From NCBI GenBank assembly GCA_951812995.1, contig CATOTD010000017.1:1-52865 (forward strand): a DNA stretch of 52,865 nt. The letters are read 5' to 3'. Origin of the DNA: an uncultured Gammaproteobacteria bacterium. GTDB lineage: Bacteria; Pseudomonadota; Gammaproteobacteria; Eutrophobiales; Eutrophobiaceae. This document shows positions 38,203 through 48,004 of the stretch, piece by piece (the first letter of the stretch is position 1; every line of letters starts with the position of its first letter). A program made the translations under genes and the position numbers. Below the pieces are notes generated by a model. That model saw only the letters and a program-made list of their open reading frames with translations. It ran no database searches and was not told the origin of the DNA.

Positions 38203-39876
38203 ATGTCTGATATTGAAATTGCTCAAAAGTCAAAAATGAAACACATTCTTGATCTGGCACAGGATCACTATGGTATAGCAAGTCGGCACCTTGAGCCTTA
38301 TGGTCACTATAAAGCGAAGTTGTCACTCAATTATATAGACAGCCTCAAAGACCGAGCGGATGGCAAGCTCATCCTGGTCACCGCCGTTAGTCCGACCCCG
38401 GCAGGTGAAGGCAAAACCACCACCACGGTGGGGCTTGGTGATGCGTTAAATCGTATCGGTAAAAAAGCCATCATGTGTTTACGCGAACCCTCACTTGGGC
38501 CTTGCTTTGGTATGAAAGGCGGCGCGGCGGGCGGTGGGTATGCCCAGGTGGTGCCCATGGAAGACATCAACCTGCATTTCACGGGTGATTTTCATGCCAT
38601 AGGCGTTGCCCATAATCTGCTCGCGGCCATGATCGACAACCACATCAATCACGGTAACGAACTCGGCATAGACCCGCGCCGCATCCAATGGAAACGTGTG
38701 GTTGACATGAATGATCGCGCCTTACGCAAAATCACTATTGGTCTCGGTGGTGCGGCGAATGGTTATCCGCGCGAAGGGAGTTATGACATTGTAGTCGCGT
38801 CCGAGATTATGGCTATCTTATGTCTTACGACCAGTCGTGCTGATCTAAAAGAACGCCTTGGTCGGATTGTGATTGCCTACAAAACCGACAACAAAACGCC
38901 CGTGTATGCACGCGACTTAAAGGCGCATGGTGCCATGGCAGTGTTATTGAAAGATGCGATTAATCCCAACCTGGTACAAACGCTGGAAAACAATATTGCG
39001 ATTCTTCATGGCGGCCCGTTTGCCAATATCGCCCACGGTTGTAATGCCGTAACAGCCACCCGCGCCGGGTTAAAGTTGGCGGACTATGTTGTGACAGAAG
39101 GCGGGTTTGGCGCAGATTTGGGGGCGGAAAAATTCATCGATATAAAATCCCGTATGGCCGATCTTCATCCTGCCGCTGTCGTATTAGTCACAACCCTGCG
39201 CGCCATGAAATACCACGGCGGCGTTGCAAAAGCAGATTTGAATAATGAAAATCTAACAGCGTTGGAGGCCGGCATGGTTAATATGGAGCGCCATATAAGA
39301 AACATCACCGAGGTCTATGGCTTGCCTTGCGTAGTCTCCCTGAATCACTTCACCGCAGACACGGATGCTGAGGTTGATCTGTTGCTTAAGCGTTGTGCCG
39401 CACTCGGCACCAAGGCGGTGGTCGCCAAACATTGGGCCGAAGGCGGGGCGGGTACCGAGGCATTGGCAACGGCCGTGGTTGACATCGTTGATAACAAACC
39501 TGGCAAGCACAAGTATGTTTACGAAGATGATGCCTCGTTGCTGGAAAAGATTGAAGCCATAGCGACTAAAGTCTACGGCGCGGCTACCGTGTCGTTGGAA
39601 CCTAAAGTGAGGCAGCAACTGCAAGATTGGAATGAAGAATATGGTAGCTATCCCGTGTGCATGGCTAAAACGCAGATGTCATTCTCGACTGATCCAACCG
39701 CCATAGGCGCACCTAGCGGTCATAACGTCCATGTCAGCGAAGTGCGGCTGGCCAATGGTGCCGGTTTCATCGTTGCGATCTGTGGCAATATGATGACGAT
39801 GCCGGGCCTGCCCAAAGTACCGTCAGCGGAACGTATTGATATTGATGATAATGGCAATATTACGGGCTTGTTCTAA
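38203..39876 (+). CDS. fhs: Formate-tetrahydrofolate ligase
   Basis: A 557-residue enzyme that forms 10-formyl-THF from formate, ATP and THF. The P-loop [18 protein letters not shown] is at residues 65-82. The conserved [40 protein letters not shown] and [11 protein letters not shown] are all present. In methylotrophs it links formate from the H4MPT route to the serine cycle or biosynthesis. GGGAGG lies seven bases before ATG 38203. An IS5 element ends 45 bases upstream, so the native promoter is probably displaced. Confidence 0.97.
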   Translation: MSDIEIAQKSKMKHILDLAQDHYGIASRHLEPYGHYKAKLSLNYIDSLKDRADGKLILVTAVSPTPAGEGKTTTTVGLGDALNRIGKKAIMCLREPSLGPCFGMKGGAAGGGYAQVVPMEDINLHFTGDFHAIGVAHNLLAAMIDNHINHGNELGIDPRRIQWKRVVDMNDRALRKITIGLGGAANGYPREGSYDIVVASEIMAILCLTTSRADLKERLGRIVIAYKTDNKTPVYARDLKAHGAMAVLLKDAINPNLVQTLENNIAILHGGPFANIAHGCNAVTATRAGLKLADYVVTEGGFGADLGAEKFIDIKSRMADLHPAAVVLVTTLRAMKYHGGVAKADLNNENLTALEAGMVNMERHIRNITEVYGLPCVVSLNHFTADTDAEVDLLLKRCAALGTKAVVAKHWAEGGAGTEALATAVVDIVDNKPGKHKYVYEDDASLLEKIEAIATKVYGAATVSLEPKVRQQLQDWNEEYGSYPVCMAKTQMSFSTDPTAIGAPSGHNVHVSEVRLANGAGFIVAICGNMMTMPGLPKVPSAERIDIDDNGNITGLF

Positions 39877-39885
39877 TACATGCGA

Positions 39886-39925
39886 CATCAACATCTGGCG
39901 CACGATAACGCGCTGGATGTTGATG
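39886..39925. terminator. Hairpin between convergent fhs and MFS genes
   Basis: CATCAACATCTGGCGC (39886-39901) pairs with GCGCTGGATGTTGATG (39910-39925) apart from a small internal mismatch. The long stem, 10 bases past the fhs stop, is likely to end transcription from one or both sides, although no T-run follows. Confidence 0.6.
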
Positions 39926-39992
39926 CGCCGCCGCTCGTCACTCGCCACTGCTCGTCACTCGCTTACCGTGTTAGTTTGTGGGTGGTGAGTTG

Positions 39993-41381
39993 TTAGATTG
40001 CGCGCAGTTTTCCTCTGGTGATAGAAAAATAAAGGCCTGGCACACACAATATGGCCGCGATGGCAAAAGCCGATCTGATTGCTTGTTCCAATGCGGCATA
40101 ATGCGCTGGCTCAATCACGACCGCACCCATCACGAGGGTAAAAATTAAGGTCACTAGTACCATGCTACTCATCTGCCCGATGATGCGCATCGTCGCCATG
40201 ATGCCGCTCGCACTGCCATAGTAACGTTTCTCTACGGAATCCATGATCGCGTTTATATTGGGTGATGAAAATAGACTAAAACCAAACCCGGTTGTGACCA
40301 GGGAAAAAATCAAATAACCGAGACCAGATTCAATCCGCAAGTTTGCAAGTAATGCCAAACCGCAGCCACTGATCGCCATACCCAACGTGGCCAGATGCCG
40401 AGGTTCAATCTTATCCGACCAGCGTCCGGCCAATGGCGAGAAGAGTGCCATGGTCAATGGTTGGCACATCATGATCATGCCGGCTGTCGTCGCTGACAGT
40501 CCCTTTAAATATTGTAGATACAAACTCACTTGCACCACGTTGGCAAAGGTCGCCGTATAGATTATTAATGCCGCAAGACAGGAATAGGTAAACACGCGAT
40601 TGGTAAAAAATAAACTAACATCAAACAGGGGGTGTTTATGTGCGCGCTCAAATAAAAAGAAGAATATAAAACTGAATATAGAGCCGCCGATAAAGATAAA
40701 ACTCATACCTCCTGGCAACTTGCTAACCCCGACACATAACATTAATAGGGCGGCTGCATAGATGATCGCACCCAATAGATCGAAGCTGCCGCGCACATTA
40801 GCAGACCATTCGCCTTTGACAAATAATAGACCGATGAGCAAGGCGATAATGGCTAACGGAATATGTACCATGAAGCTGGCTCGCCAACCGAATGTATCGA
40901 CGACATAGCCACCTATTAACGGCCCGACCGTCAGCCCGAGATAAATAGTCGAGACGGTCAAACCAATGGCTAGCCCGCGCCGGGCCGGGGGAAATACGGA
41001 TGAGATGATGGCGACTTGCGTCGCATATAACATTGCGGCACTAACACCCTGTAAGAATCGTGCTGCGATTAACATTGTGCTGTTGTCGGCCAAGGCCGCG
41101 ATTAGTGAGGTCACAATGACGCTGGTCGTGCCAAGCAGAAATATCCGTTTGCGTCCAACCATGTCGGCAATGCGACTGAATATTAAAACAAACATCGCAC
41201 TCGCCATAAGATAGGCCATGGGTACCCAGCTCAACAACACTGCATTCAGGGCTAGATCGGCGGTAATAGCAGGTAACGCCACGTTCACGGCAGACAGCAT
41301 CAGCGGTGTAGTAAACGCATTTAACAAGATCATGACTAATGTCATGCGTTGTGATGTGTGTTCTAAGGAGGTGTCTGGCAT
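39993..41381 (-). CDS. MFS transporter, DHA2 (EmrB/QacA-like) family
   Basis: A 462-residue membrane protein with about 14 hydrophobic segments. The motif-A loop RIADMVGRKRIFLLG lies between helices 2 and 3. ARFLQGVSAAMLYATQVAII and the motif-C-like GLTVGPLIGGYVVDTFGWRA mark proton-driven exporters. DHA2 proteins expel drugs, dyes or metabolites; the substrate is unknown. It stands alone: fhs is convergent on one side and galE is separated by 330 bases on the other. The start at 41381 is preceded by TAAGGAGG-like purines (CTAAGGAGGTG lies inside the first codons, so the exact start could be slightly different). Confidence 0.88.
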   Translation of the reverse strand: MPDTSLEHTSQRMTLVMILLNAFTTPLMLSAVNVALPAITADLALNAVLLSWVPMAYLMASAMFVLIFSRIADMVGRKRIFLLGTTSVIVTSLIAALADNSTMLIAARFLQGVSAAMLYATQVAIISSVFPPARRGLAIGLTVSTIYLGLTVGPLIGGYVVDTFGWRASFMVHIPLAIIALLIGLLFVKGEWSANVRGSFDLLGAIIYAAALLMLCVGVSKLPGGMSFIFIGGSIFSFIFFFLFERAHKHPLFDVSLFFTNRVFTYSCLAALIIYTATFANVVQVSLYLQYLKGLSATTAGMIMMCQPLTMALFSPLAGRWSDKIEPRHLATLGMAISGCGLALLANLRIESGLGYLIFSLVTTGFGFSLFSSPNINAIMDSVEKRYYGSASGIMATMRIIGQMSSMVLVTLIFTLVMGAVVIEPAHYAALEQAIRSAFAIAAILCVPGLYFSITRGKLRAI

Positions 41382-41690
41382 GTCAAGTTTAGGCTAGTAA
41401 TGCGTTTCTGTTGCTACTGATTCTATATTGTTTGTGGACTTTTAACAGTACAGTTATCTGCATAGGTTGCGACGGCAGGGCGACTTACCTGGCATTGGAA
41501 ATGCCAATGTCAATGGCGTACTATCGTTCATTTATCAGGGTCGTTTATCAACTTGCCTGTCGCACAATGGCTGAATGTGAGTGCAACAGCCGCAGGACCT
41601 GGCGATACGCCCATTGGTAAACTGCGCTAGTAGCAGAAAAGACGGAAAAATTTCGTGAACATAAGCAGACAGACATATTCATCTTTTAAT
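41382..41690. other. Intergenic region between the MFS gene and galE, no gene seen
   Basis: No open frame resembling a protein family was found. A small hairpin GGCATT/AATGCC lies at 41491-41505. A frame ending GPGDTPIGKLR and TAG near 41630 looks weakly coding, like the tail of a lost gene, but no family could be named. Confidence 0.35.
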
Positions 41691-41714
41691 GTGTAATTTA
41701 TGGTGTAATTTATG
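41691..41714 (+). repeat. 12-bp tandem duplication at the galE start codon
   Basis: GTGTAATTTATG occurs twice in direct succession (41691-41702 and 41703-41714). The ATG of each copy is in frame with galE, and the second one is the start codon used here. No clear ribosome-binding site precedes either. Confidence 0.7.
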
Positions 41715-42722
41715 AAAAATATCTTAGTTACGGGTGGTGCGGGTTACATCGGCTCACATATCTGCGTGGCATTATTAAACGCAGATTATAAAGTGTTAGT
41801 TTTGGATAATTTGAGCAACAGCAAGGTGGCGGTTCTTGAACGTGTTAAAGAGATAACGGGCCGGTCGCTCCAGTTCGTTAAAGTCGATCTGCTCGATACG
41901 CAAAAAACAGCGGCGGTATTTGAGGAGAATAGTATCGATGCTGTTATTCATTTAGCTGGCCTTAAGGCAGTTGGCGAATCAAATAAATTGCCATTGCATT
42001 ATTACCGCAATAATGTAGTGGGCACACTTAATTTATGCGAACGCATGGCTAAACATAATATCAAAAATATTGTGTTTAGTTCATCGGCGACGGTTTATGG
42101 TGAACAGCAAGTATTGCCAATTAAAGAATCGGCGGCGACCTCTCCAACAAACCCTTATGGTCGAACAAAATTGATTATAGAAAATATGTTAAGGGATATA
42201 TATAACGCTGATCCAGACTGGAATATATCTATCCTGCGTTACTTTAATCCTGTCGGTGCGCATAAAAGCGGCAAGATAGGCGAAAATCCAAGAGGTATTC
42301 CAAATAATTTGATGCCCTATATTGCGCAAGTTGCTGCCGGAAGAATAGAGAGGCTATGTATATATGGAAATGATTATCCGACTGCTGATGGGACCGGTGT
42401 TCGCGATTATATTCATGTGTTAGATCTGGTAGCAGGGCATATCAAAGCATTGCAGAAATTGGTAGAAAGGCCTGGAATAATGAACCATAACCTTGGCACA
42501 GGAGCGGGATATTCAGTATTAGAAATAATCGCTGCCTTCGAGGCAATAACAGGAAAAAAGATACCTTGCGAAATAGTGGGTAGAAGAGAAGGAGATGTCG
42601 CTATTGTGTACGCTGATTGTAGTTTGGCGAAACGAGAATTAGCCTGGTCGGTAGATAATGGGATGCGAGAAATGTGTGAGGATGTTTGGCGATGGCAGAT
42701 GCAAAACCCAACTGGATATTAA
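41712..42722 (+). CDS. galE: UDP-glucose 4-epimerase
   Basis: A 336-residue extended short-chain dehydrogenase. The NAD-binding GGAGYIG is at residues 8-14, the catalytic Ser124 in FSSSATVYG, and Tyr149 with Lys153 in NPYGRTK. It interconverts UDP-glucose and UDP-galactose for LPS, capsule or the Leloir pathway. Length matches GalE (about 338 residues), and YFNPVGAHKSGKIGE is the usual substrate-side signature. An HsdR relic begins directly behind its stop codon, so its native downstream context has been replaced. Confidence 0.95.
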   Translation: MKNILVTGGAGYIGSHICVALLNADYKVLVLDNLSNSKVAVLERVKEITGRSLQFVKVDLLDTQKTAAVFEENSIDAVIHLAGLKAVGESNKLPLHYYRNNVVGTLNLCERMAKHNIKNIVFSSSATVYGEQQVLPIKESAATSPTNPYGRTKLIIENMLRDIYNADPDWNISILRYFNPVGAHKSGKIGENPRGIPNNLMPYIAQVAAGRIERLCIYGNDYPTADGTGVRDYIHVLDLVAGHIKALQKLVERPGIMNHNLGTGAGYSVLEIIAAFEAITGKKIPCEIVGRREGDVAIVYADCSLAKRELAWSVDNGMREMCEDVWRWQMQNPTGY

Positions 42723-42723
42723 A

Positions 42724-42991
42724 TTCGCAGATTCAAGTTGCGAGTGCAATAGAACGTTTGGTGAAAAATGTGCGACATGGTGCGAGTGTGGATTGGGCTA
42801 GCCGTAAGGGTGTGTGGGCGAAGCTACGGGCAAAGGTGAAACGGATTTTGCGTAAGCGCGGGTATTCGCCAGATAAGCAGAAGGCGGCGACGGAGCGGAT
42901 TTTGGCACAGGCGGAGCTGTGTGGGGGTGTGGGTGGGGAAAGTGCTGGTGAGGTTTTTGATGGCGAGGGAGAGATGGGAGTTTTGCATTAA
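42724..42991 (+). pseudogene. C-terminal remnant of a type I restriction subunit HsdR
   Basis: Read in the frame that crosses the galE stop, the sequence gives QVASAIERLVKNVRHGASVD followed by SRKGVWAKLRAKVKRILRKR and GYSPDKQKAATERILAQAEL. This is the distinctive C-terminal block (DUF3387-type, AKLRxxVKRILRKxGYPPDKQ...AxxxxLxQAE) of HsdR translocase subunits. Less than a tenth of the usual 800-1000 residues remains, and the tail after QAELC is unrelated. No hsdM or hsdS is present. It is a relic of a type I R-M locus once located here. Confidence 0.75.
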
Positions 42992-43149
42992 CGTTTTGAG
43001 GTTGACTTGATATATCAATAGGAGTGGTTGGTATACGATTTTGTTGCTAATAGTAGTTATGCAGATAGATTTGCACTTAATCAACAGGTATGAACGGAAC
43101 TGCCTTCATCTGATAAATATATAGGTTTAATATTAGAGAATAGTTAGAT

Positions 43150-46100
43150 ATGAATCACAACCACATCGTTAAAGCTGGCGACCTAGAACGTTATGCGCCA
43201 ACAAGAGAAAGCCAAGCGGTAATACCAGAGCTTATTTACCATCTTGTTAGACAGTCTTGCTCAAACCTTGTCGTTTGTAGAATCCCCTATGGTGATGCTG
43301 TGAATCAGCCTGGCTGGGACGGCATAGTTGAAGCGAAGGAGGGGTTTTGCGAGTTCGTACCAAAAGGCAGATCATACTGGGAGATTGGCACTGGAGCTAA
43401 TCCTCAACACAAGGCAACTGCTGATTTCAAAAAGCGCACCAAGGCAATTGATGATGCAGAACGTGCGAAGTCTGCTTTTGTCTTCGTGACTCCGCGCTCA
43501 TCAGGCTCTGGGAGTTGGAACGTAGCCAAACAAGATAGTTGGATAGAACAAAGGAAAAAATCAGGATGGAAACTGATTCGGATAATTGATGGTGTGAAAC
43601 TTGCCGATTGGTTAAGAGAGTTTCCAGCCATCGGAAAATGGATGGCTAAGGAACTGGGTTTAACGGCGAATCTCAGAGGATTATCGACTGCTGCCGAACA
43701 CTGGGAAAATCTAACTTTCAAGCGTGCTAAAGGCGATCCGCCTCTTCCGCCTAAACTATTTACTGTCGGAAGAGAAGCGGCGTGTACAGCGTTACAGGGA
43801 CGATTTGCAGGGGAGACAAAGCCCCTCATGCTCCGTGCCGAGAGTCGGCAAGATGTTGCAGATTTTGTCGCTGCTTTTCTTGTTGGGCTAGATAAGGAAA
43901 CATCCAGCGTATTCAGCAATCGCTGCCTTTACATTAACGATGAGCAAGCCTGGCGGAGTATCGTTGAAACCCGATCCCAGCATGTTCTAGTTGCAGATAC
44001 TAAGCTCGGCTTGGAGACTGAAGAGGGCGCAGAGCTTCTAACGATAGCCCGCCGCACAGGACATGCAGTAGTCGTGCCGCTTTGTGGTGCATGGTCAGGT
44101 AAGAGCCCAGAAATCCTAAAGCTGCGAAGTCCCTCGAAATCACAAATAGAATCAACTCTCAAAGAAGCAGGATACATCGATATACGTGCCAGTGAGCTTG
44201 CTAATATTGGTGGAGTTTCCGCTATTCGCCGACATTTTCAAGGCTACGATACTTTGCCCCCATACGCTACATGGGACAATGCGACTAGCATCGCGCAAGC
44301 AGGGCTGATTGGAAAGTGGGATGGATCAAACCCAATAGATCGCGCCGCGTTGGAGGTGTTGCTGGGAAAAGAATATGGGGGGTGGATCGAGATTCTGAGA
44401 CCTGATACGCTTCGCGCGGATACTCCCCTGATTCAAAATAACGAACGATGGAAATTTGTTGCCCGTGGTGAAGCGTGGGACTCCCTCGGATGTCGGATTA
44501 CCGATGATGATCTGGATAGATTTCAGACGATGGCAATTAATGTTTTAGGGGAGCGCGACCCACAGTTTGATCTTCCCAAGGAAGAGCGATTTTTTGCAAG
44601 TATTCGTGGAAAGGCACTCACGCATTCATCCTTGATTAGGGAGGGCGTTGCTGAGACGCTGGCACTGATTGGAAGTCGTCCAAAGCCGCTTACTTTGTGC
44701 AGTACTGGAAAAGCAGAGACAACGGCTGTTTTGGTTGTGCGCGATTTATTGCATGAGGCGAGCTGGGACCGCTGGGCAAGTCTGGATTCATTGATGCCGC
44801 TTTTAGCAGAAGCTGCACCTGATGAGTTTCTTGATGCGGTGGAGTCTTGCCTTGTAAATCTAGACAAAACACCATTTCATAAAATCTTTGCTGAAGAGGG
44901 TGGAGGTGGAGTGGATGGCCGGAATTATATGAGCGGGCTTCTTTGGGCACTGGAAGCCTTGGCGTGGAGTCCAGAACTTCTTTCTCGTGTGTCAGTGGTT
45001 CTCGCCGATATTGCTTCGTTTGACCCCGGTGGGAATTGGGCGAATCGTCCGTTGAATTCGTTGGTAGGCATTTTTTTGCCGTGGCATGTGCAGACCACCG
45101 CACCGTTTGAAAAGCGTAAATCGGCTGTTGAGTCTGTGATAAAGGAACAACCCACTGTGGGCTGGAAATTACTCTTGGCATTGTTGCCGCATAACCACGG
45201 GCTCACAATGGGGTGCTACCACCCTGTCTGGCGTAATTTTATCCCGCAGGATTGGAACAAAAGTATCTCAATAGCCGAATACTGGGAACAAATTGATACC
45301 TACGCCGAACTCGCTATTACCTTAGCAAGGTGTGATTCAGAGAAGCTTTGCGAACTTATTGAAAGATTATCCGAATTGCCAAAGTCATCGCATGAAAGCC
45401 TCCTTAAATACTTGGATTCGGACAAGATGACCTCACTGCCTGAGGCAGATCGTTTACCTCTTTGGGAGAGCCTTGATAAGTTGGTCAAACGTCATCGGAA
45501 ATTTTCCAATGCTGATTGGGCTCTTCCAGAGGATTCAATTAACGAGATTTCGAAAACTGCAGAAAAACTCGCACCCATCTCGCCTGTATTTAGATACCAT
45601 CATCTTTTTAGCGGAAGAGATTCTGATCTGTATGATGGAAAAGAAAGTTATGATAACTTGCAAAAGCGGCTTGATAAAGCACGGCAAGATGCCATGAGTG
45701 AAATCATAGGCAATGGAGATATTGATGTTGCCTTGAGTTTTGCTGCAAGTGTCGCATCTCCTGATGCAATAGGTAGAGCACTCGGCGTAATCGCTACCAC
45801 TAAAATGGAAAATACGATACTACCCTCTCTGTTAGATGCTCAAGATGATATATCGATTCGGGTTGTTGCAGGCTTTGTTTGGGCTCGCTTTTGGAATCTT
45901 GAGGTTGCGTGGGTTGATGGAGTTCTTAAAAGGAAGTGGTCTTCAGAACAACAATCTAAGTTCCTAACTCTCCTTCCTTTCAGAGAGGAAATATGGGAGA
46001 GAGTTTTACCCGCTCACGAAGCACTGTATTGGAAAAATGCGCACGTCAATCCATACGCTCCAGATGGCGATCTGACGATAGCTATTGAAAAATTACTCGA

Positions 46101-46953
46101 ATACGGACGCGAAGGAGTAGCAGTCATGTGCGTTGCTCGCACGGTGGTGGATGGCAATGTGCAGTTTAATGAATCTCTTGCCACGCGGGCTCTTCTGGCG
46201 GTTCTTAAGAGTAGTCGCGAAATTGAGGAGTTAGACAACTATCAAACCGTTGAGTTAATAAAGCATCTTCAGGAATCTGAGTTGACCGATAAAGAGGCTC
46301 TTTTCCAAATTGAATGGAATTTTCTTCCTTGGCTAGGTCAGTTTTCATCGGCATCACCGGTTACATTAGAAAAACGGCTTGCCTCTAACCCAGCTTTCTT
46401 TGTGGAAGTTATTCAACTTGTTTTCCGCTCCAAAAATGCCAACACAGAAGATTGCGCTCAACCCAACGAGCAGAAGAAATACCTCGCTAACCTTGCATAT
46501 AAACTTCTGATGGAATGGGAACGTTGCCCTGGAATAGAAGATGATGGAACTTTCAATGCGGAAACATTTAACATGTGGATTCATGAAGTACGTAAGCTAA
46601 CAGAAGAATCGGGACATGCGAACGTTGCTCAATCTCAAATTGGACATGTATTAACTTGCGCTCCTGCAGATCCAGATGGATTATGGATCCACAACGCAGT
46701 CGCCGAAGTATTAAACTCTCGCGACACGGAAGAAATGCGTTTTGGCTTCACTACCCAACTGTTTAAAGATCGCGGATTACACGGGTTTACTCGCGGAGAA
46801 GCAGAGCGGGAGCTTGCGAGTAAAAACCGGGAGAAAGCAGAACAGCTCGATGCAAAAGGCTACACGCGGTTTGCTACAGCAATGCGAGAATTCGCAGAAG
46901 AATATGAGCGACAGGCTGAGCGCGAAGCTGAACGCAACCCATACGGAGACTAA
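43150..46953 (+). CDS. 1267-residue putative defence protein: nuclease-like N-terminus, degenerate NTPase-like core, helical C-terminus
   Basis: A soluble protein of 1267 residues that I do not recognise as a named family. Residues about 25-165 look like a PD-(D/E)xK-type fold. GWDGIVE (55-61) precedes SYWEIG (75-80) and KATADFKKR (88-96), then AFVFVTPR and GWKLIRIID strands. The usual E-x-K is E-I-G here; Lys88 might substitute. Residues about 203-370 resemble an ATPase core (FTVGREAACTALQGRF, HVLVADTKLGLETEEGAELL, GHAVVVPLCG), but the Walker A GK[ST] is absent. The rest (about 400-1250) is Trp- and Leu-rich helical repeat, ending in a charged coiled helix. It is followed 172 bases later by a type II R-M pair and preceded by an HsdR relic. 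Nuclease plus STAND-like core plus solenoid is the layout of several anti-phage sensors, so a defence role is inferred, not shown. Confidence 0.6.
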   Translation: MNHNHIVKAGDLERYAPTRESQAVIPELIYHLVRQSCSNLVVCRIPYGDAVNQPGWDGIVEAKEGFCEFVPKGRSYWEIGTGANPQHKATADFKKRTKAIDDAERAKSAFVFVTPRSSGSGSWNVAKQDSWIEQRKKSGWKLIRIIDGVKLADWLREFPAIGKWMAKELGLTANLRGLSTAAEHWENLTFKRAKGDPPLPPKLFTVGREAACTALQGRFAGETKPLMLRAESRQDVADFVAAFLVGLDKETSSVFSNRCLYINDEQAWRSIVETRSQHVLVADTKLGLETEEGAELLTIARRTGHAVVVPLCGAWSGKSPEILKLRSPSKSQIESTLKEAGYIDIRASELANIGGVSAIRRHFQGYDTLPPYATWDNATSIAQAGLIGKWDGSNPIDRAALEVLLGKEYGGWIEILRPDTLRADTPLIQNNERWKFVARGEAWDSLGCRITDDDLDRFQTMAINVLGERDPQFDLPKEERFFASIRGKALTHSSLIREGVAETLALIGSRPKPLTLCSTGKAETTAVLVVRDLLHEASWDRWASLDSLMPLLAEAAPDEFLDAVESCLVNLDKTPFHKIFAEEGGGGVDGRNYMSGLLWALEALAWSPELLSRVSVVLADIASFDPGGNWANRPLNSLVGIFLPWHVQTTAPFEKRKSAVESVIKEQPTVGWKLLLALLPHNHGLTMGCYHPVWRNFIPQDWNKSISIAEYWEQIDTYAELAITLARCDSEKLCELIERLSELPKSSHESLLKYLDSDKMTSLPEADRLPLWESLDKLVKRHRKFSNADWALPEDSINEISKTAEKLAPISPVFRYHHLFSGRDSDLYDGKESYDNLQKRLDKARQDAMSEIIGNGDIDVALSFAASVASPDAIGRALGVIATTKMENTILPSLLDAQDDISIRVVAGFVWARFWNLEVAWVDGVLKRKWSSEQQSKFLTLLPFREEIWERVLPAHEALYWKNAHVNPYAPDGDLTIAIEKLLEYGREGVAVMCVARTVVDGNVQFNESLATRALLAVLKSSREIEELDNYQTVELIKHLQESELTDKEALFQIEWNFLPWLGQFSSASPVTLEKRLASNPAFFVEVIQLVFRSKNANTEDCAQPNEQKKYLANLAYKLLMEWERCPGIEDDGTFNAETFNMWIHEVRKLTEESGHANVAQSQIGHVLTCAPADPDGLWIHNAVAEVLNSRDTEEMRFGFTTQLFKDRGLHGFTRGEAERELASKNREKAEQLDAKGYTRFATAMREFAEEYERQAEREAERNPYGD

Positions 46954-47125
46954 GGAAATCAAACCGAACGAGGCACTACACTCAGGCGGTAATTCCATTG
47001 CACTGCGTTGCTGGAGGTAATGTAAAGCGTTAGCACTTTTGTTAAGATAGTGATTTTATCAGGAATATTACTGATTATTCGTAGCCGTTATGTTTCAAAA
47101 AAGACATAGGAGACATAATTGAAAT

Positions 47126-48004
47126 ATGTCTAAATATGAGAAAGAAGGGCACATCATATATCATGGCGATGCCTGTGAAGTGATGAAAATTGAAATACCA
47201 GATGAAAGCATTGATTTGGTGTTCGTTGACCCGCCCTACAATATTGGTAAGAAATTTGCCGATTTTCATGATAGATGGCCTTCAGATGCCGAATATGCAA
47301 AATGGGCGTACCAGTGGATTGATGAATGTATCAGAATATTAAAACCTACAGGCACTATGTATCTCATGACCAGCACTCAGGCTATGCCTTACTTTGACCT
47401 TTATGTGAGGGATAAACTGAGTGTTCTCAGTAGAATCGTCTGGTCTTATGACAGCTCTGGCGTGCAGGCCAAGAAATATTACGGCTCAATGTATGAACCA
47501 ATTTTACACTGTGTAAAGAATCGAAAAGCATATTGTTTCAACGCAGATGATATTCTTATTGAGGCAAAAACGGGTGCGAAAAGGCAATTAATTGATTATC
47601 GTGGAGATACACCTAAACCATACAATACGGAAAAAGTCCCAGGTAATGTTTGGAAATTTACACGGGTTCGTTATCGAATGGATGAGTATGAAAACCATCC
47701 ATCTCAAAAACCAGAAGCATTGTTAGAAAGAATAATTAAAGCTAGTAGCAATGCGGGTGATACAGTATTTGATCCGTTCTCTGGCACGTTCACTACTGCT
47801 ACTGTAGCTAAATCGCTGGGAAGAAATAGCATCAGTATAGAATCACAAGGATTATATCTAAAAATTGGCTTGCGTCGCGTGCTTTGTATGAATGAAAATA
47901 ACGGCGAAAAACTAGAAGCGGTTAAGAAAAATACAAAGATTAGGAATGGTCGCAGCATTAAATATGAAGAACAATCAGGATATCTTTTCAATGCCGATTC
48001 TTGA
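47126..48004 (+). CDS. Type II DNA adenine methyltransferase (beta class, YhdJ-like)
   Basis: A 292-residue modification enzyme. The catalytic motif IV DPPYNIG (35-41) comes first and the SAM-binding motif I DTVFDPFSGTFTTA is near the C-terminus, the beta-class order. SSGVQAKKYYGSMYEPILHC, PYNTEKVPGNVWKF and YENHPSQKPEALLERII match the YhdJ/NsiI-like group that methylates adenine in ATGCAT. The site specificity is an inference from that resemblance. It protects host DNA from the nuclease encoded by the overlapping downstream gene. GGAGACATAATTG precedes the ATG. Confidence 0.88.
   Translation: MSKYEKEGHIIYHGDACEVMKIEIPDESIDLVFVDPPYNIGKKFADFHDRWPSDAEYAKWAYQWIDECIRILKPTGTMYLMTSTQAMPYFDLYVRDKLSVLSRIVWSYDSSGVQAKKYYGSMYEPILHCVKNRKAYCFNADDILIEAKTGAKRQLIDYRGDTPKPYNTEKVPGNVWKFTRVRYRMDEYENHPSQKPEALLERIIKASSNAGDTVFDPFSGTFTTATVAKSLGRNSISIESQGLYLKIGLRRVLCMNENNGEKLEAVKKNTKIRNGRSIKYEEQSGYLFNADS

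Noticed and set aside
43150..46953. Classification of the 1267-residue protein as a canonical Avs/STAND ATPase
   Set aside because: No Walker A motif is visible in the region where one would be required, so only a STAND-like layout is claimed.
46954..47125. Possible integron attC site behind the 1267-residue gene (AACCGAACGAGGCAC to GCGTTAGCAC)
   Set aside because: The two halves do not pair as an attC fold, and GTTAGCA does not match the core GTTRRRY. No integrase gene is present.
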